Part shown: positions 1 to 7,556 of the stretch, in pieces | How the letters are laid out: the number at the start of each line of letters is the position of its first letter | Numbering within the stretch: the first letter of the stretch is position 1 | NCBI GenBank assembly: GCA_946061495.1 | Contig: CAMGSV010000084.1 | Coordinates: 1 to 10,099 of the forward strand | Direction: 5' to 3' | Source: an uncultured Spirochaetales bacterium | Lineage (GTDB): Bacteria; Spirochaetota; Spirochaetia; Treponematales; Treponemataceae | DNA: 10,099 nucleotides | Translations under genes and position numbers: made by a program | Notes under the pieces: generated by a model | Told to the model about the DNA's origin: nothing | The model's input: only the letters and a program-made list of their open reading frames with translations | Database searches by the model: none

Positions 1-1
1 A

Positions 2-100
2 GATTATTATGAATCATATAAAAATTTTGGATTCTATAATTTTTCCCAAATATCAGAGCTTTTTAATACAAAAAAACAAGCATTCAGATTAGATTTTTAA
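2..100 (+). CDS. Possible 3' end of a gene entering from the left (32 codons, partial)
   Basis: An open frame runs in from the left edge and ends in TAA at 98-100. It reads as a tail rich in aromatic residues, ending in the residues FRLDF. A strong hairpin terminator starts 10 bases after the stop, which is what one expects behind a real gene. The DNA is very AT-rich (about 22% GC in the first 60 bases). A second frame is also open here (from the left edge, with an ATG at 9, to TAG at 90-92). The choice therefore rests on the position relative to the terminator and is not secure. No family is recognisable from so short a tail, and no function is offered. Confidence 0.35.
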   Translation, partial: DYYESYKNFGFYNFSQISELFNTKKQAFRLDF

Positions 101-109
101 TAAAATTTT

Positions 110-151
110 TTACGGAGATTTAAAGTATCACTTGAAATCTCCGTAATTTTT
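110..151 (+). terminator. Rho-independent terminator, 12-bp perfect stem
   Basis: The arms at 110-121 and 135-146 (core ACGGAGATTT / AAATCTCCGT) pair perfectly over 12 bp around a 13-base loop. A run of five T follows at 147-151. It lies 10 bases beyond the TAA at 98-100, so it most likely ends the gene entering from the left. Read on the minus strand it sits about 45 bases past the metH stop and is followed by AAAATTTT rather than a clean T run, so it would be a poorer terminator for metH. A weak 4-bp hairpin (175-186 on the minus strand, followed by TTTT) is the only other candidate for metH. Confidence 0.75.
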
Positions 152-190
152 AAAACTTACTAGAAAATACAAAAGCTTGTGGAAGCAGAT

Positions 191-2944
191 TTATGAAAAG
201 AACTCCTGGGCAAAGCGGACGGTCTCCAGGGCGTCCTTGCCGTAGAAGTCGGCTCCAATCATGTCGGCGTATTCCCGTGTCATGACGGCGCCCCCCACGC
301 AGACGGTGCAGCCGGGGGCCTTTTCCCGCAGCAGCTTGATGGTGGCCTCCATGGAGGGGACGGTGGTGGTCATGAGGGCGGAAAGGCCCACCAGCCTGAT
401 GTCGTGCTCCTGCACCGTCTCTAGCACCTTTTCCGGCGGCACGTCCCGGCCCAGGTCAATGACGGTAAAGCTGTAGTTTTCCATCAGCACCTTCACGATG
501 TTCTTGCCGATGTCGTGGATGTCGCCCTTCACCGTGGCCAGCACCACCGTTCCCTTGGATTCGCCCTTGGTGCCGGTCCGTATCATCTGCTCCTTGATGA
601 CGGAGAAAGCCTCCTTGGCGGCTTCGGCGCTCATCAAAAGCTGGGGCAGAAAGAGTTTCTTTGTCTCGAATCCTTTTCCCACAATGTCCAGGGCGGGAAT
701 CAGGTGCTGGTTGATGATGTCCAGGGGCTGGGTGGTGTCCAGCAGGGCGGCGGTGTACTGGTGGGCTTCAGGCTTGAGGCCACGGATTACGGCGTACTGG
801 AGGGTTCCCTTCTGCAGCGGTGTTCCGTCCGGGGCAACGATGCAGTCTCCGCCAGCGGTGGCCTTGTCGGTGGCAGTGGCGGCTCCTGTGGTGGCGCTGC
901 CTGCTCCTTGGGGCTGGGCGGCCTTTGCGGCTTCTGCTTCCTGCTGGTATTGCAGGGCAAAGTCAATGTAGCCGGTGCAGTTGGGGTCAAAGCCCCGGAG
1001 GGTGCAGAAGCAGGTGTAGGCCTTCATCATCTCGGTGGCGTTGGGGTTCATGATGGCGGCGCTGAGTCCCCGCTCCATGGCCATGGTGAAGAAGGCGGCG
1101 GTAATCAGCTCCCGCTGGGGCAGGCCGAAGGAGATGTTGGACACGCCCAGGATGGTGGTGCCGCCAAAGCGGGTCTTCACGGCGTGGAGGGTGTCCAGGG
1201 TGGCGGCGGCGGCAGTGGTGTCGGAGCTGATGGCCATGGCCAGGGGGTCGATGATGATGTCCTTCCTGCCAATGCCGTAGCGTGCGGCGGTGGCGTAGAT
1301 TTTCTCCACAATCTTGATGCGTCCCTCCGCTGTCTCCGGGATGCCCCCTTCGTCCAGGGTCAGGGCCACCACCACGCCACCGTATTTCTTCACCAGCGGA
1401 AAGATTTCTTCCATTACCTCCGCCTTGCCGTTCACCGAGTTGATGAGGGGCTTGCCGTTGTACAGCCGCATGGCCTGCTCCATGGCAATTGGGTCGGAGG
1501 TGTCCAGCTGGAGGGGCAGCTCGGTGACACTTTGGAGCTCCTTTACCACGCTCCGCAGCATGGCCACCTCGTCGATTTCCGGCAGGCCCACGTTTACGTC
1601 CAGCACGTGAACGCCCCTGTCCTCCTGGGCCAGCCCCTCGTTGATGATGTAGGGCAGGTCATTTTCCTTCAGGGCCTGCTTGAACCGCTTCTTTCCGGTG
1701 GGGTTGATTCGCTCACCCACCAGCACAGGCTTTCCTCCCAGCTCCACGGTGCGGGTGTAGCTGCTGATGCGGCTGCTGCCCTTGTCTGTGGTGGCGGGGC
1801 AGGGCTTGCCGTGGCAGGCATCCACCAGTCGGCAGATGTGCTCCGGGGTGGTGCCGCAGCAGCCTCCCACAACAGCCACTCCCCTGTCCACAAAGCCAGA
1901 TACAATCCGGGCGAACTGCTCCGGGGAGATGTCGTAGACGGTGCGGCCGTCCTCACTGCGGGGCAGGCCGGCGTTGGGGTTCACAATGAGGGGCGTGCTG
2001 GACTCGGCAGCCAGCATGGTGACGATGGGCTCCATCTGGACGGGGCCCAGGCTGCAGTTCATGCCCAGGCCGCTGACTCCCAGTCCCTCCAGTATGGTGA
2101 CCATGGTCTGGGGGTCGGAGCCGGTGAGGGACTTGGCGGACTCGTCGTAGACGGTGGTGACAAAGACCGGGAAGCTGGTGCCCGTCTCCTCCATCACCTC
2201 CTTGGCGGCGATGACGGCGGCCTTGGCCTCGTAGCAGTCATTCATGGTTTCTATCAGCACCAGGTCGAAGGGGAGCTTGGACTGGCCCTCTGGGAAATCC
2301 GCGCTGTGGGGAAAACTGGTGGCTGCCACACCGCTAGCAATGCCGGCACGAATCACCTGGGCAAAAAGCTCCACCGCCCCGTCAAAGCTCAAGTCACCCA
2401 GGGGCTCCAAAAGCTTTCCTGCAGGGCCAATGTCCAGGGCGATGAAATGGTGGCGGCTGGCGGGATTGCTGTGGGTGGGGGCACGGTGGCGTTCCCGGAG
2501 GTCAGAAAGCTGCTGCTCCGTGAAGTGGGCGGCCTCTATGCGGCGGCGGGCCTCGTTGGCGTTGGCCAGGGCGGCGGCCACAATCTGCTCCAGGCTGTAG
2601 TCGGTGCATTCCGGCTGGTGGGAGGGAGTGGCGGCTTTGTCGGGTGCATGGCAGCCGCACCCGCAGCCTGTCTGGATGATGTCGTTGTCGCTGGATTCAG
2701 CTCGGGATGCCTGCTGTGCTGTGGAGGGGAACTTCAGGCTGTTGGCGCCAAAGGTGTTGGTCTTGATGATGTTGGCTCCGGCACAGAAATAGTTGTAGTG
2801 GAGGGCGACGATTTCCTCCTGGTGGGTGATATTCCATAGCTCCGGCAGCTCTCCTGGAGCCAGCCCCTGTGCCTGCAGCAGGGAGCCGGTGCCCCCGTCA
2901 AAAAAAAGGACTTCCTTGCCCAGAATGTCTTGAATCGTGCTCAT
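191..2944 (-). CDS. metH: Cobalamin-dependent methionine synthase, without reactivation domain
   Basis: This enzyme moves a methyl group from 5-methyltetrahydrofolate, through cobalamin, to homocysteine, giving methionine in the cytoplasm. Residues 1 to about 380 form the homocysteine methyltransferase barrel, with the expected zinc ligands Cys297 (MNCS) and Cys362-Cys363 (GGCCG). Residues about 405-660 are the pterin-binding barrel (GERINPTG, LDVNVG, DTSDP). After an Ala/Gly/Thr/Gln-rich linker (about 667-700) come the B12 cap helices and the Rossmann domain with the cobalt-ligand motif DIHDIG (808-813; His810). The protein stops at 917 residues, against about 1230 in E. coli MetH. The C-terminal AdoMet-binding reactivation domain is absent, as in shorter MetH forms such as that of Thermotoga. 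The first domain carries an insertion at about 72-115 with Cys94, Cys96, Cys98, His99 and Cys113, and a second extension at about 140-165. The ATG is preceded by AGGGGA, 5 bases upstream. GC is far higher than in its neighbours. Confidence 0.96.
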   Translation of the reverse strand: MSTIQDILGKEVLFFDGGTGSLLQAQGLAPGELPELWNITHQEEIVALHYNYFCAGANIIKTNTFGANSLKFPSTAQQASRAESSDNDIIQTGCGCGCHAPDKAATPSHQPECTDYSLEQIVAAALANANEARRRIEAAHFTEQQLSDLRERHRAPTHSNPASRHHFIALDIGPAGKLLEPLGDLSFDGAVELFAQVIRAGIASGVAATSFPHSADFPEGQSKLPFDLVLIETMNDCYEAKAAVIAAKEVMEETGTSFPVFVTTVYDESAKSLTGSDPQTMVTILEGLGVSGLGMNCSLGPVQMEPIVTMLAAESSTPLIVNPNAGLPRSEDGRTVYDISPEQFARIVSGFVDRGVAVVGGCCGTTPEHICRLVDACHGKPCPATTDKGSSRISSYTRTVELGGKPVLVGERINPTGKKRFKQALKENDLPYIINEGLAQEDRGVHVLDVNVGLPEIDEVAMLRSVVKELQSVTELPLQLDTSDPIAMEQAMRLYNGKPLINSVNGKAEVMEEIFPLVKKYGGVVVALTLDEGGIPETAEGRIKIVEKIYATAARYGIGRKDIIIDPLAMAISSDTTAAAATLDTLHAVKTRFGGTTILGVSNISFGLPQRELITAAFFTMAMERGLSAAIMNPNATEMMKAYTCFCTLRGFDPNCTGYIDFALQYQQEAEAAKAAQPQGAGSATTGAATATDKATAGGDCIVAPDGTPLQKGTLQYAVIRGLKPEAHQYTAALLDTTQPLDIINQHLIPALDIVGKGFETKKLFLPQLLMSAEAAKEAFSVIKEQMIRTGTKGESKGTVVLATVKGDIHDIGKNIVKVLMENYSFTVIDLGRDVPPEKVLETVQEHDIRLVGLSALMTTTVPSMEATIKLLREKAPGCTVCVGGAVMTREYADMIGADFYGKDALETVRFAQEFFS

Positions 2945-2979
2945 ATGCTTCCCCTTTTCAGCTTTGAACCATGTACCTT

Positions 2980-3009
2980 CCCTCAGTTTTCTGCGGGTGG
3001 CTTAGTATA
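2980..3009 (-). promoter_or_regulatory. metH: Possible metH -10 box and leader hairpin
   Basis: On the minus strand a TATACT box (3004-3009) lies about 60 bases before the metH start. No good -35 box sits 16-18 bases upstream (TCCCTC at 17), so this is a weak or activator-dependent promoter if it is one. A small hairpin with a four-base AAAA loop (CCCgCAG / CTGaGGG, 2980-2997, one mismatch) would lie at the very 5' end of the transcript. The leader is too short for a cobalamin riboswitch. I saw no SAM-riboswitch pattern, though this was judged by eye only. Confidence 0.3.
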
Positions 3010-3066
3010 CGATGAAACGGGGGCTGGAGGGAAGATAGTGGAATGGTAAGGTCTCCAAAATACAGG

Positions 3067-3095
3067 TTGAAGTTCTATCATCATTTAGTTATAAT
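3067..3095 (+). promoter_or_regulatory. Sigma70-type promoter of the envelope operon
   Basis: TTGAAG (3067-3072) and a perfect TATAAT (3090-3095) are separated by exactly 17 bases, with AT-rich flanks. Transcription should start near 3102, giving a leader of about 26 bases that contains the ribosome-binding site GAGGTA (3115-3120) for the gene starting at 3128. This is the only strong plus-strand promoter seen before the five-gene run. No clear operator repeat overlaps it. Confidence 0.8.
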
Positions 3096-3127
3096 TCTGT
3101 AACTTGATTCTAACGAGGTAAAACTGT

Positions 3128-4015
3128 ATGGAAAACCAGATTGAATGTAACCAGCATGATGAGGAAGAAATTAGTCTTATTGATTTGTTTGCCGTCCTCC
3201 TTCGATATAGGAAGCTTATCGTCATCGGAACAGTGATGATAACCTTTTTGGCTGGATTGTATCTTTTTGTGCTGCCCATGGTGGTTCCTTCCAGCAGCAA
3301 GAAGGTCAGCACTGTCACCTACAGCATCGATGTCAATCGTCTGCCGTTGACAGTGGAACGGCAGTTGCCCAATCCTGTGGGAGGGGCGAATTTGATTTCT
3401 GGCCTATTCATGTCCAATGTAAACAATATGCCTTTTTTTGCCTCGGTCTACAAGGATCATATGATATTTTCCGCAAATGACACAATGCCTGAGAGCGAGG
3501 CTGACTTCAATTTGATGGTTCAAAAAATTCTCAAGGAAAAGAAGGTTGTTATGCGGGTTGGACCTCTTGGTGCAACCATTGAAATTGACGTGGAGGTTCC
3601 CGATGCCAATATTGACAAGGTGGGGCCTTTTATTTCTGACCTTGTGATGCGTTCCAATGCTGATTTGTCCCGGTATATGCTTCCTCAGTTGGAGGAATTG
3701 AGGAAGACGACCTCGGAAACTATCACCATTATGGAGCAGCAAACTTCCATGATGGGTAACTCTACCCAGGACTTGCAGCGAGTCTTGTCGGAGCTTGATG
3801 CCTACCTGGCCAGCTTGCAGGCCTTCGTTTGGTTTGATGGCGCTCCGTTTATTGTGGCGGTTGCACAGGGGAGGATGACACAACTGATTATTGTTGCCTT
3901 TGCCGCCTTTTTTATTACCGTCTTTATTGCCTTCATTCTGAATGCTGTCAACAATATCAAGACGGATCCTCAGGCCAGAAAGGTCATCTCTGACGCATGG
4001 AAGGCCGGAAAGTAG
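3128..4015 (+). CDS. Wzz/chain-length-determinant-like inner-membrane protein
   Basis: The 295-residue protein has the two-helix layout of the Wzz (polysaccharide co-polymerase) family. A short acidic cytoplasmic tail leads into the typical entry motif EISLIDLFAVLLRYRK (14-29). A first membrane helix follows at about 30-52, then a periplasmic part of about 200 residues, a second helix at about 251-272, and a short charged cytoplasmic end. Residues about 183-232 look helical or coiled-coil. It is slightly shorter than typical Wzz proteins and has no kinase domain. Wzz proteins set glycan chain length together with a Wzy polymerase, but no glycan gene is seen nearby. Its stop (TAG, 4013-4015) directly abuts the ATG of the first permease gene, so it is co-transcribed and probably works with that transporter. 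GAGGTA lies 7 bases before its ATG. The fold is well supported by topology; the role is inference. Confidence 0.75.
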   Translation: MENQIECNQHDEEEISLIDLFAVLLRYRKLIVIGTVMITFLAGLYLFVLPMVVPSSSKKVSTVTYSIDVNRLPLTVERQLPNPVGGANLISGLFMSNVNNMPFFASVYKDHMIFSANDTMPESEADFNLMVQKILKEKKVVMRVGPLGATIEIDVEVPDANIDKVGPFISDLVMRSNADLSRYMLPQLEELRKTTSETITIMEQQTSMMGNSTQDLQRVLSELDAYLASLQAFVWFDGAPFIVAVAQGRMTQLIIVAFAAFFITVFIAFILNAVNNIKTDPQARKVISDAWKAGK

Positions 4016-5455
4016 ATGTTGTTCAAGCTGGCCTTTAAAAATATTCTGTCCCGCAGGAGTTCCGTGGTAATCATCATCTTCATGAGCTTTGCCGCCACCC
4101 TCCTGGTGGTGTCCAATGCCATTTTTGATAGCACTGAAAAGGGTGTGCAGAACAGTTTTACGGCCAGCTTCACCGGAGATTTTGTTGTCCGCCCTCTTTC
4201 CGATGTTCCTTTGAGTCTCTTCGGTGACGAGACACCTGTTACCGGAGATCTGACTACCATTGAAAAAGTTGTTCCTTATCAGTCCATTTGTGACGTTATT
4301 TCTTCCACTCCAGGAATCCAGGGGTTTGTTTCCCAAGTATCAGGTATCGCCATGATGGAGCATGGAAACAAAAGAAAAACCATGAGCCTTTTCGGTGTCC
4401 CCAGCAAGCAGTATCTTTCTCTGATGAGCGGACTCCGTATTGTTGACGGTGGTGGCTATGGTCCCCAGGACAAAGGAATGATGATATCGGACAAGGTGGC
4501 TGAGGAGTTGGATGTGGAGGTGGGAAGCGTGGTGCAGTTTACCATTGCTGACGGTACGGCCTTTCGGATTAGTGCGGCCACTGTCACTGGAATCTATACC
4601 TACGAGAGTCCCAATACCATCTTCCAGCGGTTTGTGCTGGTTGATCCTGATATTGTTCGGGGTGTCATGGATATTGCCGATTCCTATTCGCTTGATGACG
4701 GTGACATTGATGCCGCCAAGCAGAACCTGCTGGCTGATGACCTAGATTTCGATGCCTTGTTTTCTGCGGGCGATGTGGATGTCATCTTTGAGGATGTGGA
4801 AACCAGTAATGTTGACTCACAGACACAGGAGCCGGTAGAGGAAATCGAAATGGGGCAGGCCGACAGCACTGCGTGGAATTTTATCATTTGTCGGCTTGAT
4901 TCTGGTGCCAGGCCGGAGCACGTTATTAGAGCTTTGAACAAGGAATTCACGGCCCGGCAATGGCCAGTAGAGGTGGTGAATTGGCGACATGCGGCAGGAA
5001 GTACCGCCCTGTACTTGTACTGGATGCGTCTCATCTTCAACATTGGTATACTCATTGTCATGGGAGCTGGCTTCATTGTGGTGAACAATACCTTGGTGGT
5101 GAATGTATTGGACCGCACCAGGGAAATCGGGACCATGCGGGCCTTGGGAGCATCTTCCCTGTTTGTTTCGCTCCAGTGCATGGTTGAAACCGTGACCATG
5201 ACTCTTGTTTCTGGTGTCATTGGCTGTGTCGTTGGAGTATTGGTGTCTAGTGCCGTCACCGGTATGAAAATAACCTTCACCAACACCTTCCTGATGCAGT
5301 TGTTCGGTGAGTCAGCCTTAGTGGTTAGAGTCTCTATTGGTAACGTGACGGGAATCATGTTCCTGATGTTGTGTCTCGGAGTCTTGGGGTGGGTGTATCC
5401 TGTCATTACCACCCTCAAGGTGCATCCCATTGAGGCAATCCAAGGTATAAAGTGA
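4016..5455 (+). CDS. ABC transporter permease, FtsX/LolCE/MacB type (first of two)
   Basis: This 479-residue inner-membrane permease has the one-plus-three helix layout of the MacB/LolCE family. TM1 is at about 16-37. A large periplasmic domain follows (about 38-330), then TM2 at about 335-360, TM3 at about 383-412 and TM4 at about 441-467. The FtsX hallmark after TM2 is clear (REIGTMRALGAS, 369-380), and the end HPIEAIQGIK matches the usual PxEA tail. The periplasmic domain contains a very acidic stretch at about 222-282, rich in Asp and Glu, that is not typical of the family. Type VII ABC permeases of this kind do not pump through the membrane. They use ATP to extract lipoproteins or drive periplasmic partners. 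The gene begins right after the Wzz-like stop, with GGAAAG just upstream, and its TGA overlaps the start of the next gene. The partner ATPase is probably the one at 8896-9618. Confidence 0.88.
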   Translation: MLFKLAFKNILSRRSSVVIIIFMSFAATLLVVSNAIFDSTEKGVQNSFTASFTGDFVVRPLSDVPLSLFGDETPVTGDLTTIEKVVPYQSICDVISSTPGIQGFVSQVSGIAMMEHGNKRKTMSLFGVPSKQYLSLMSGLRIVDGGGYGPQDKGMMISDKVAEELDVEVGSVVQFTIADGTAFRISAATVTGIYTYESPNTIFQRFVLVDPDIVRGVMDIADSYSLDDGDIDAAKQNLLADDLDFDALFSAGDVDVIFEDVETSNVDSQTQEPVEEIEMGQADSTAWNFIICRLDSGARPEHVIRALNKEFTARQWPVEVVNWRHAAGSTALYLYWMRLIFNIGILIVMGAGFIVVNNTLVVNVLDRTREIGTMRALGASSLFVSLQCMVETVTMTLVSGVIGCVVGVLVSSAVTGMKITFTNTFLMQLFGESALVVRVSIGNVTGIMFLMLCLGVLGWVYPVITTLKVHPIEAIQGIK

Positions 5456-6744
5456 TGTATATTTTCAAGATGGGGCTTCGTTCCCTGTTGCATAGAAAAA
5501 AGCAGTATATAGCCCTGTTTCTCGTAACCACCGTTGGAGTGGGATTTTCCCTGACCTGTCTCTTTCTGGTGGATGGAATGCTGAGAGCCTTGGAGGAGAA
5601 GGCCAGGCTCTATTATGGCGGAGATCTAACCTTCATCGGTGGGACGAAACAGCTGTCCTTTGACCATGTGGATAGGTTTGTGGAAAAGCTCCGGCCAATA
5701 TTTCCTGATGGAACTATTGTCTCGACTCGTTTTGATTTCGATGCTGACTATTCCTCCTTCTATTTCGAGGGAATGGAGGTGCGGCAACGGGTTATCAAGG
5801 GAGTGGACTTTAGCCAGGAGATAAAGCTGTTTGCTGGATTTAATTATCTGGAAGGTGGGCCTCAAAAAATGGCTGATTCCAATGGTGTGCTGCTTTCGGA
5901 ACCCATCGCCAGAAAACTTGGTGTGCAGGTGGGAGACACCATCACCTTCCTGTTGAAAACAGCCAGGTGGCATACTAATACGGTGCAGCTGGAGGTCCAG
6001 GGAATTTTTCGTGATTCAAGCCTCTTCGGAATGTACACCTCCTACATGGACTTGAATTTCTTGCGGGAAAGCTACGGAAGTCCCACCCATTGGGCCAACA
6101 GAATCTGCATATCTTTGCCTGATGGCTTTGAGCTGTCTACCAGCCAATTGCAGCTGTTCCAGAGTGAGCTGGAGAAAATGTTCACTATGTATCCTTTGGT
6201 GGCGGACAAGGAAAAATTCTACGAGCCACTTGTGTCCGGTAAATTTTCAGAGCCCCACTATGCCCTGATTGCGTTGTATGCGAACCTCGAAGACCTGAAG
6301 ATTCTTGTCGATGCTATGAATATGATTGCCACCTTTGTAATCATCACCTTGATGATAATCATTGTCGTGGGTGTCAGCAGTACCTATCGTGTCATTGTAA
6401 TGAAGCGAATTAATGAGATTGGTATTTATAAAGCTATCGGTATGCGACGGCGGGCTATTTTTGGTGTTCTGTTGTGGGAGACCTCTATTTTGATTGTAGC
6501 CGGCTGCCTATTTGGCGTGATTGTATCCATTATTTTATCAAAGGTCATCAGCTTGGGAGATTTTTCCTTTGTTCCTGCCTTTGATATCTTTTTGGTGAAC
6601 GGAGTATTGGTTTTACAGCCCTCCTTTTTTCAGACCCTGCTCGTATCTGTGGCCGTATATGTAACAACCACTTTTGCAGTATTGTTTTCCGTACAGAAAT
6701 CTGTAAAGACAACTCCTGTGGAAGCATTGGGAGTTACGGAGTGA
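5455..6744 (+). CDS. ABC transporter permease, FtsX/LolCE/MacB type (second of two)
   Basis: This 429-residue protein has the same architecture as its upstream neighbour but a clearly different sequence, so the two probably form a heterodimer as LolC and LolE do. TM1 is at about 19-41 and the periplasmic domain at about 42-283. TM2 (about 285-307), TM3 (about 337-361) and TM4 (about 390-412) follow. The family motif after TM2 reads RINEIGIYKAIGMRR, and the end is TPVEALG. The chosen ATG at 5455 overlaps the previous TGA by one base, with AAGG about 9 bases upstream. A GTG at 5452, one codon earlier, is an equally legal start, and the choice changes the protein by one residue. The tight overlap implies translational coupling and equal dosage of the two permeases. 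The substrate is unknown. Confidence 0.88.
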   Translation: MYIFKMGLRSLLHRKKQYIALFLVTTVGVGFSLTCLFLVDGMLRALEEKARLYYGGDLTFIGGTKQLSFDHVDRFVEKLRPIFPDGTIVSTRFDFDADYSSFYFEGMEVRQRVIKGVDFSQEIKLFAGFNYLEGGPQKMADSNGVLLSEPIARKLGVQVGDTITFLLKTARWHTNTVQLEVQGIFRDSSLFGMYTSYMDLNFLRESYGSPTHWANRICISLPDGFELSTSQLQLFQSELEKMFTMYPLVADKEKFYEPLVSGKFSEPHYALIALYANLEDLKILVDAMNMIATFVIITLMIIIVVGVSSTYRVIVMKRINEIGIYKAIGMRRRAIFGVLLWETSILIVAGCLFGVIVSIILSKVISLGDFSFVPAFDIFLVNGVLVLQPSFFQTLLVSVAVYVTTTFAVLFSVQKSVKTTPVEALGVTE

Positions 6745-6752
6745 GGTATACA

Positions 6753-7556
6753 GTGAGAAAGATGAATAAGATTTTAGTGTCTTGGTATTTTGCATTGTTT
6801 TTTTGTGTTTTCACGGCCTTGGGACAGGATTCTGGTTCTGTGGAATCTCTATTGAAATTGGCCCAGGACAATACGGCCTTCTTCGACACAGATTTTTCTG
6901 GCAGATATACCGTCGTGCAGGAAAAACCTGGCGAGGGCAAGAGTCTTACCGAGGCCATCATGTATCGCAGAGATAAAACGAGTCAGTGGACAATTCTCGT
7001 GACTGGTCCAAGTCGGGAAAAGGGAAAGGGGTACCTTCAGACTGATGGCACTATCTGGTTTTATGATCCTTCTGACCGCCGTTTTACCTTTACCAGTGCT
7101 CGGGATAAGTTCCAGAATACCAACGCCAACAACTCGGACTTTGCGCCCCAGTTCTATTATCGTGACTACCAGATTGAGTCTGCCCAGGATGTCAAGTTGG
7201 GGGCCTTGGATTGTGTTCTTTTTACCCTGAATGCCAAGATCGATAGAGTTGACTATCCGAAACTCAAGCTTTGGGTTACCAAAAAGGATGGCTTGATTCG
7301 TAAGAAGGAAGATTATAGCTTGTCTGGTCAATTGCTGAGAACCACTGCAATTCCTTCCTATCAGATTGTGGAAAATAACGAGAGGAAGTATTCTGTTCCT
7401 GTTAGTATGCTGATTGTGGATAACCTTCGGGGAAAACGCATTGGAGGAAAGATGCAGTATGAGCGTACCCAGATTTCCATTTCTAATGTATCCTTTTCCA
7501 AGGTTGATGATGTTGTGTATACAAAATCATATTTGGAAATGATGGGAGATTTATGA
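6753..7556 (+). CDS. Secreted LolA-like (outer-membrane lipoprotein-sorting) protein
   Basis: The protein starts with a clear signal peptide (basic start, hydrophobic core, probable cut after TALG) and has no lipobox, so a soluble periplasmic product of about 240 residues is expected. The mature part resembles the LolA-like fold of the COG2834/PF17131 type: short beta strands with motifs such as GTIWFYDPSDRR, LKLWVTKKDGLIRKKE and a late FSKVDDVVYT segment. LolA-type proteins hold acyl chains in a half-barrel and carry lipidated cargo or lipids across the periplasm. It follows the second permease by 8 bases and overlaps the barrel gene by ATGA, placing a carrier between exporter and outer-membrane partner. 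The start is uncertain. GTG 6753 has GGAGTGAGG 6 bases upstream and is preferred. ATG 6762 gives an equally good signal peptide, and GTG 6741 is less likely. Confidence 0.8.
   Translation: MRKMNKILVSWYFALFFCVFTALGQDSGSVESLLKLAQDNTAFFDTDFSGRYTVVQEKPGEGKSLTEAIMYRRDKTSQWTILVTGPSREKGKGYLQTDGTIWFYDPSDRRFTFTSARDKFQNTNANNSDFAPQFYYRDYQIESAQDVKLGALDCVLFTLNAKIDRVDYPKLKLWVTKKDGLIRKKEDYSLSGQLLRTTAIPSYQIVENNERKYSVPVSMLIVDNLRGKRIGGKMQYERTQISISNVSFSKVDDVVYTKSYLEMMGDL

Noticed and set aside
188..200. 13-base match GATTTATGAAAAG at 188-200 and 7548-7560
   Set aside because: One copy is at the metH 3' end on the plus strand and the other spans the start of the barrel gene. The contexts are unrelated, there is no extension, and the sequence is of low complexity, so it is most likely chance.
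515..2839. Long plus-strand open frame (774 codons) opposite metH
   Set aside because: It lies wholly antisense to a complete, well-recognised metH. Its translation is a low-complexity Gly/Val/His/Ala-rich string with no domain, which is what a GC-rich gene gives when read on the other strand.
2945..3127. Cobalamin or SAM riboswitch upstream of metH
   Set aside because: From the possible start near 2998 the metH leader is only about 55 bases, and no conserved B12-box or SAM-box core was recognised. A covariance-model scan would settle it.
3404..4336. Minus-strand open frame of 310 codons opposite the Wzz-like and first permease genes
   Set aside because: It crosses the junction of two real genes, has a hydrophilic composition without family features, and has no promoter or binding site of its own.
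4684..5493. Minus-strand open frame of 269 codons opposite the first permease
   Set aside because: It is the reverse reading of FtsX-type membrane segments, which gives Ser/Thr/Met-rich nonsense. The plus-strand permease is clearly the coding frame.
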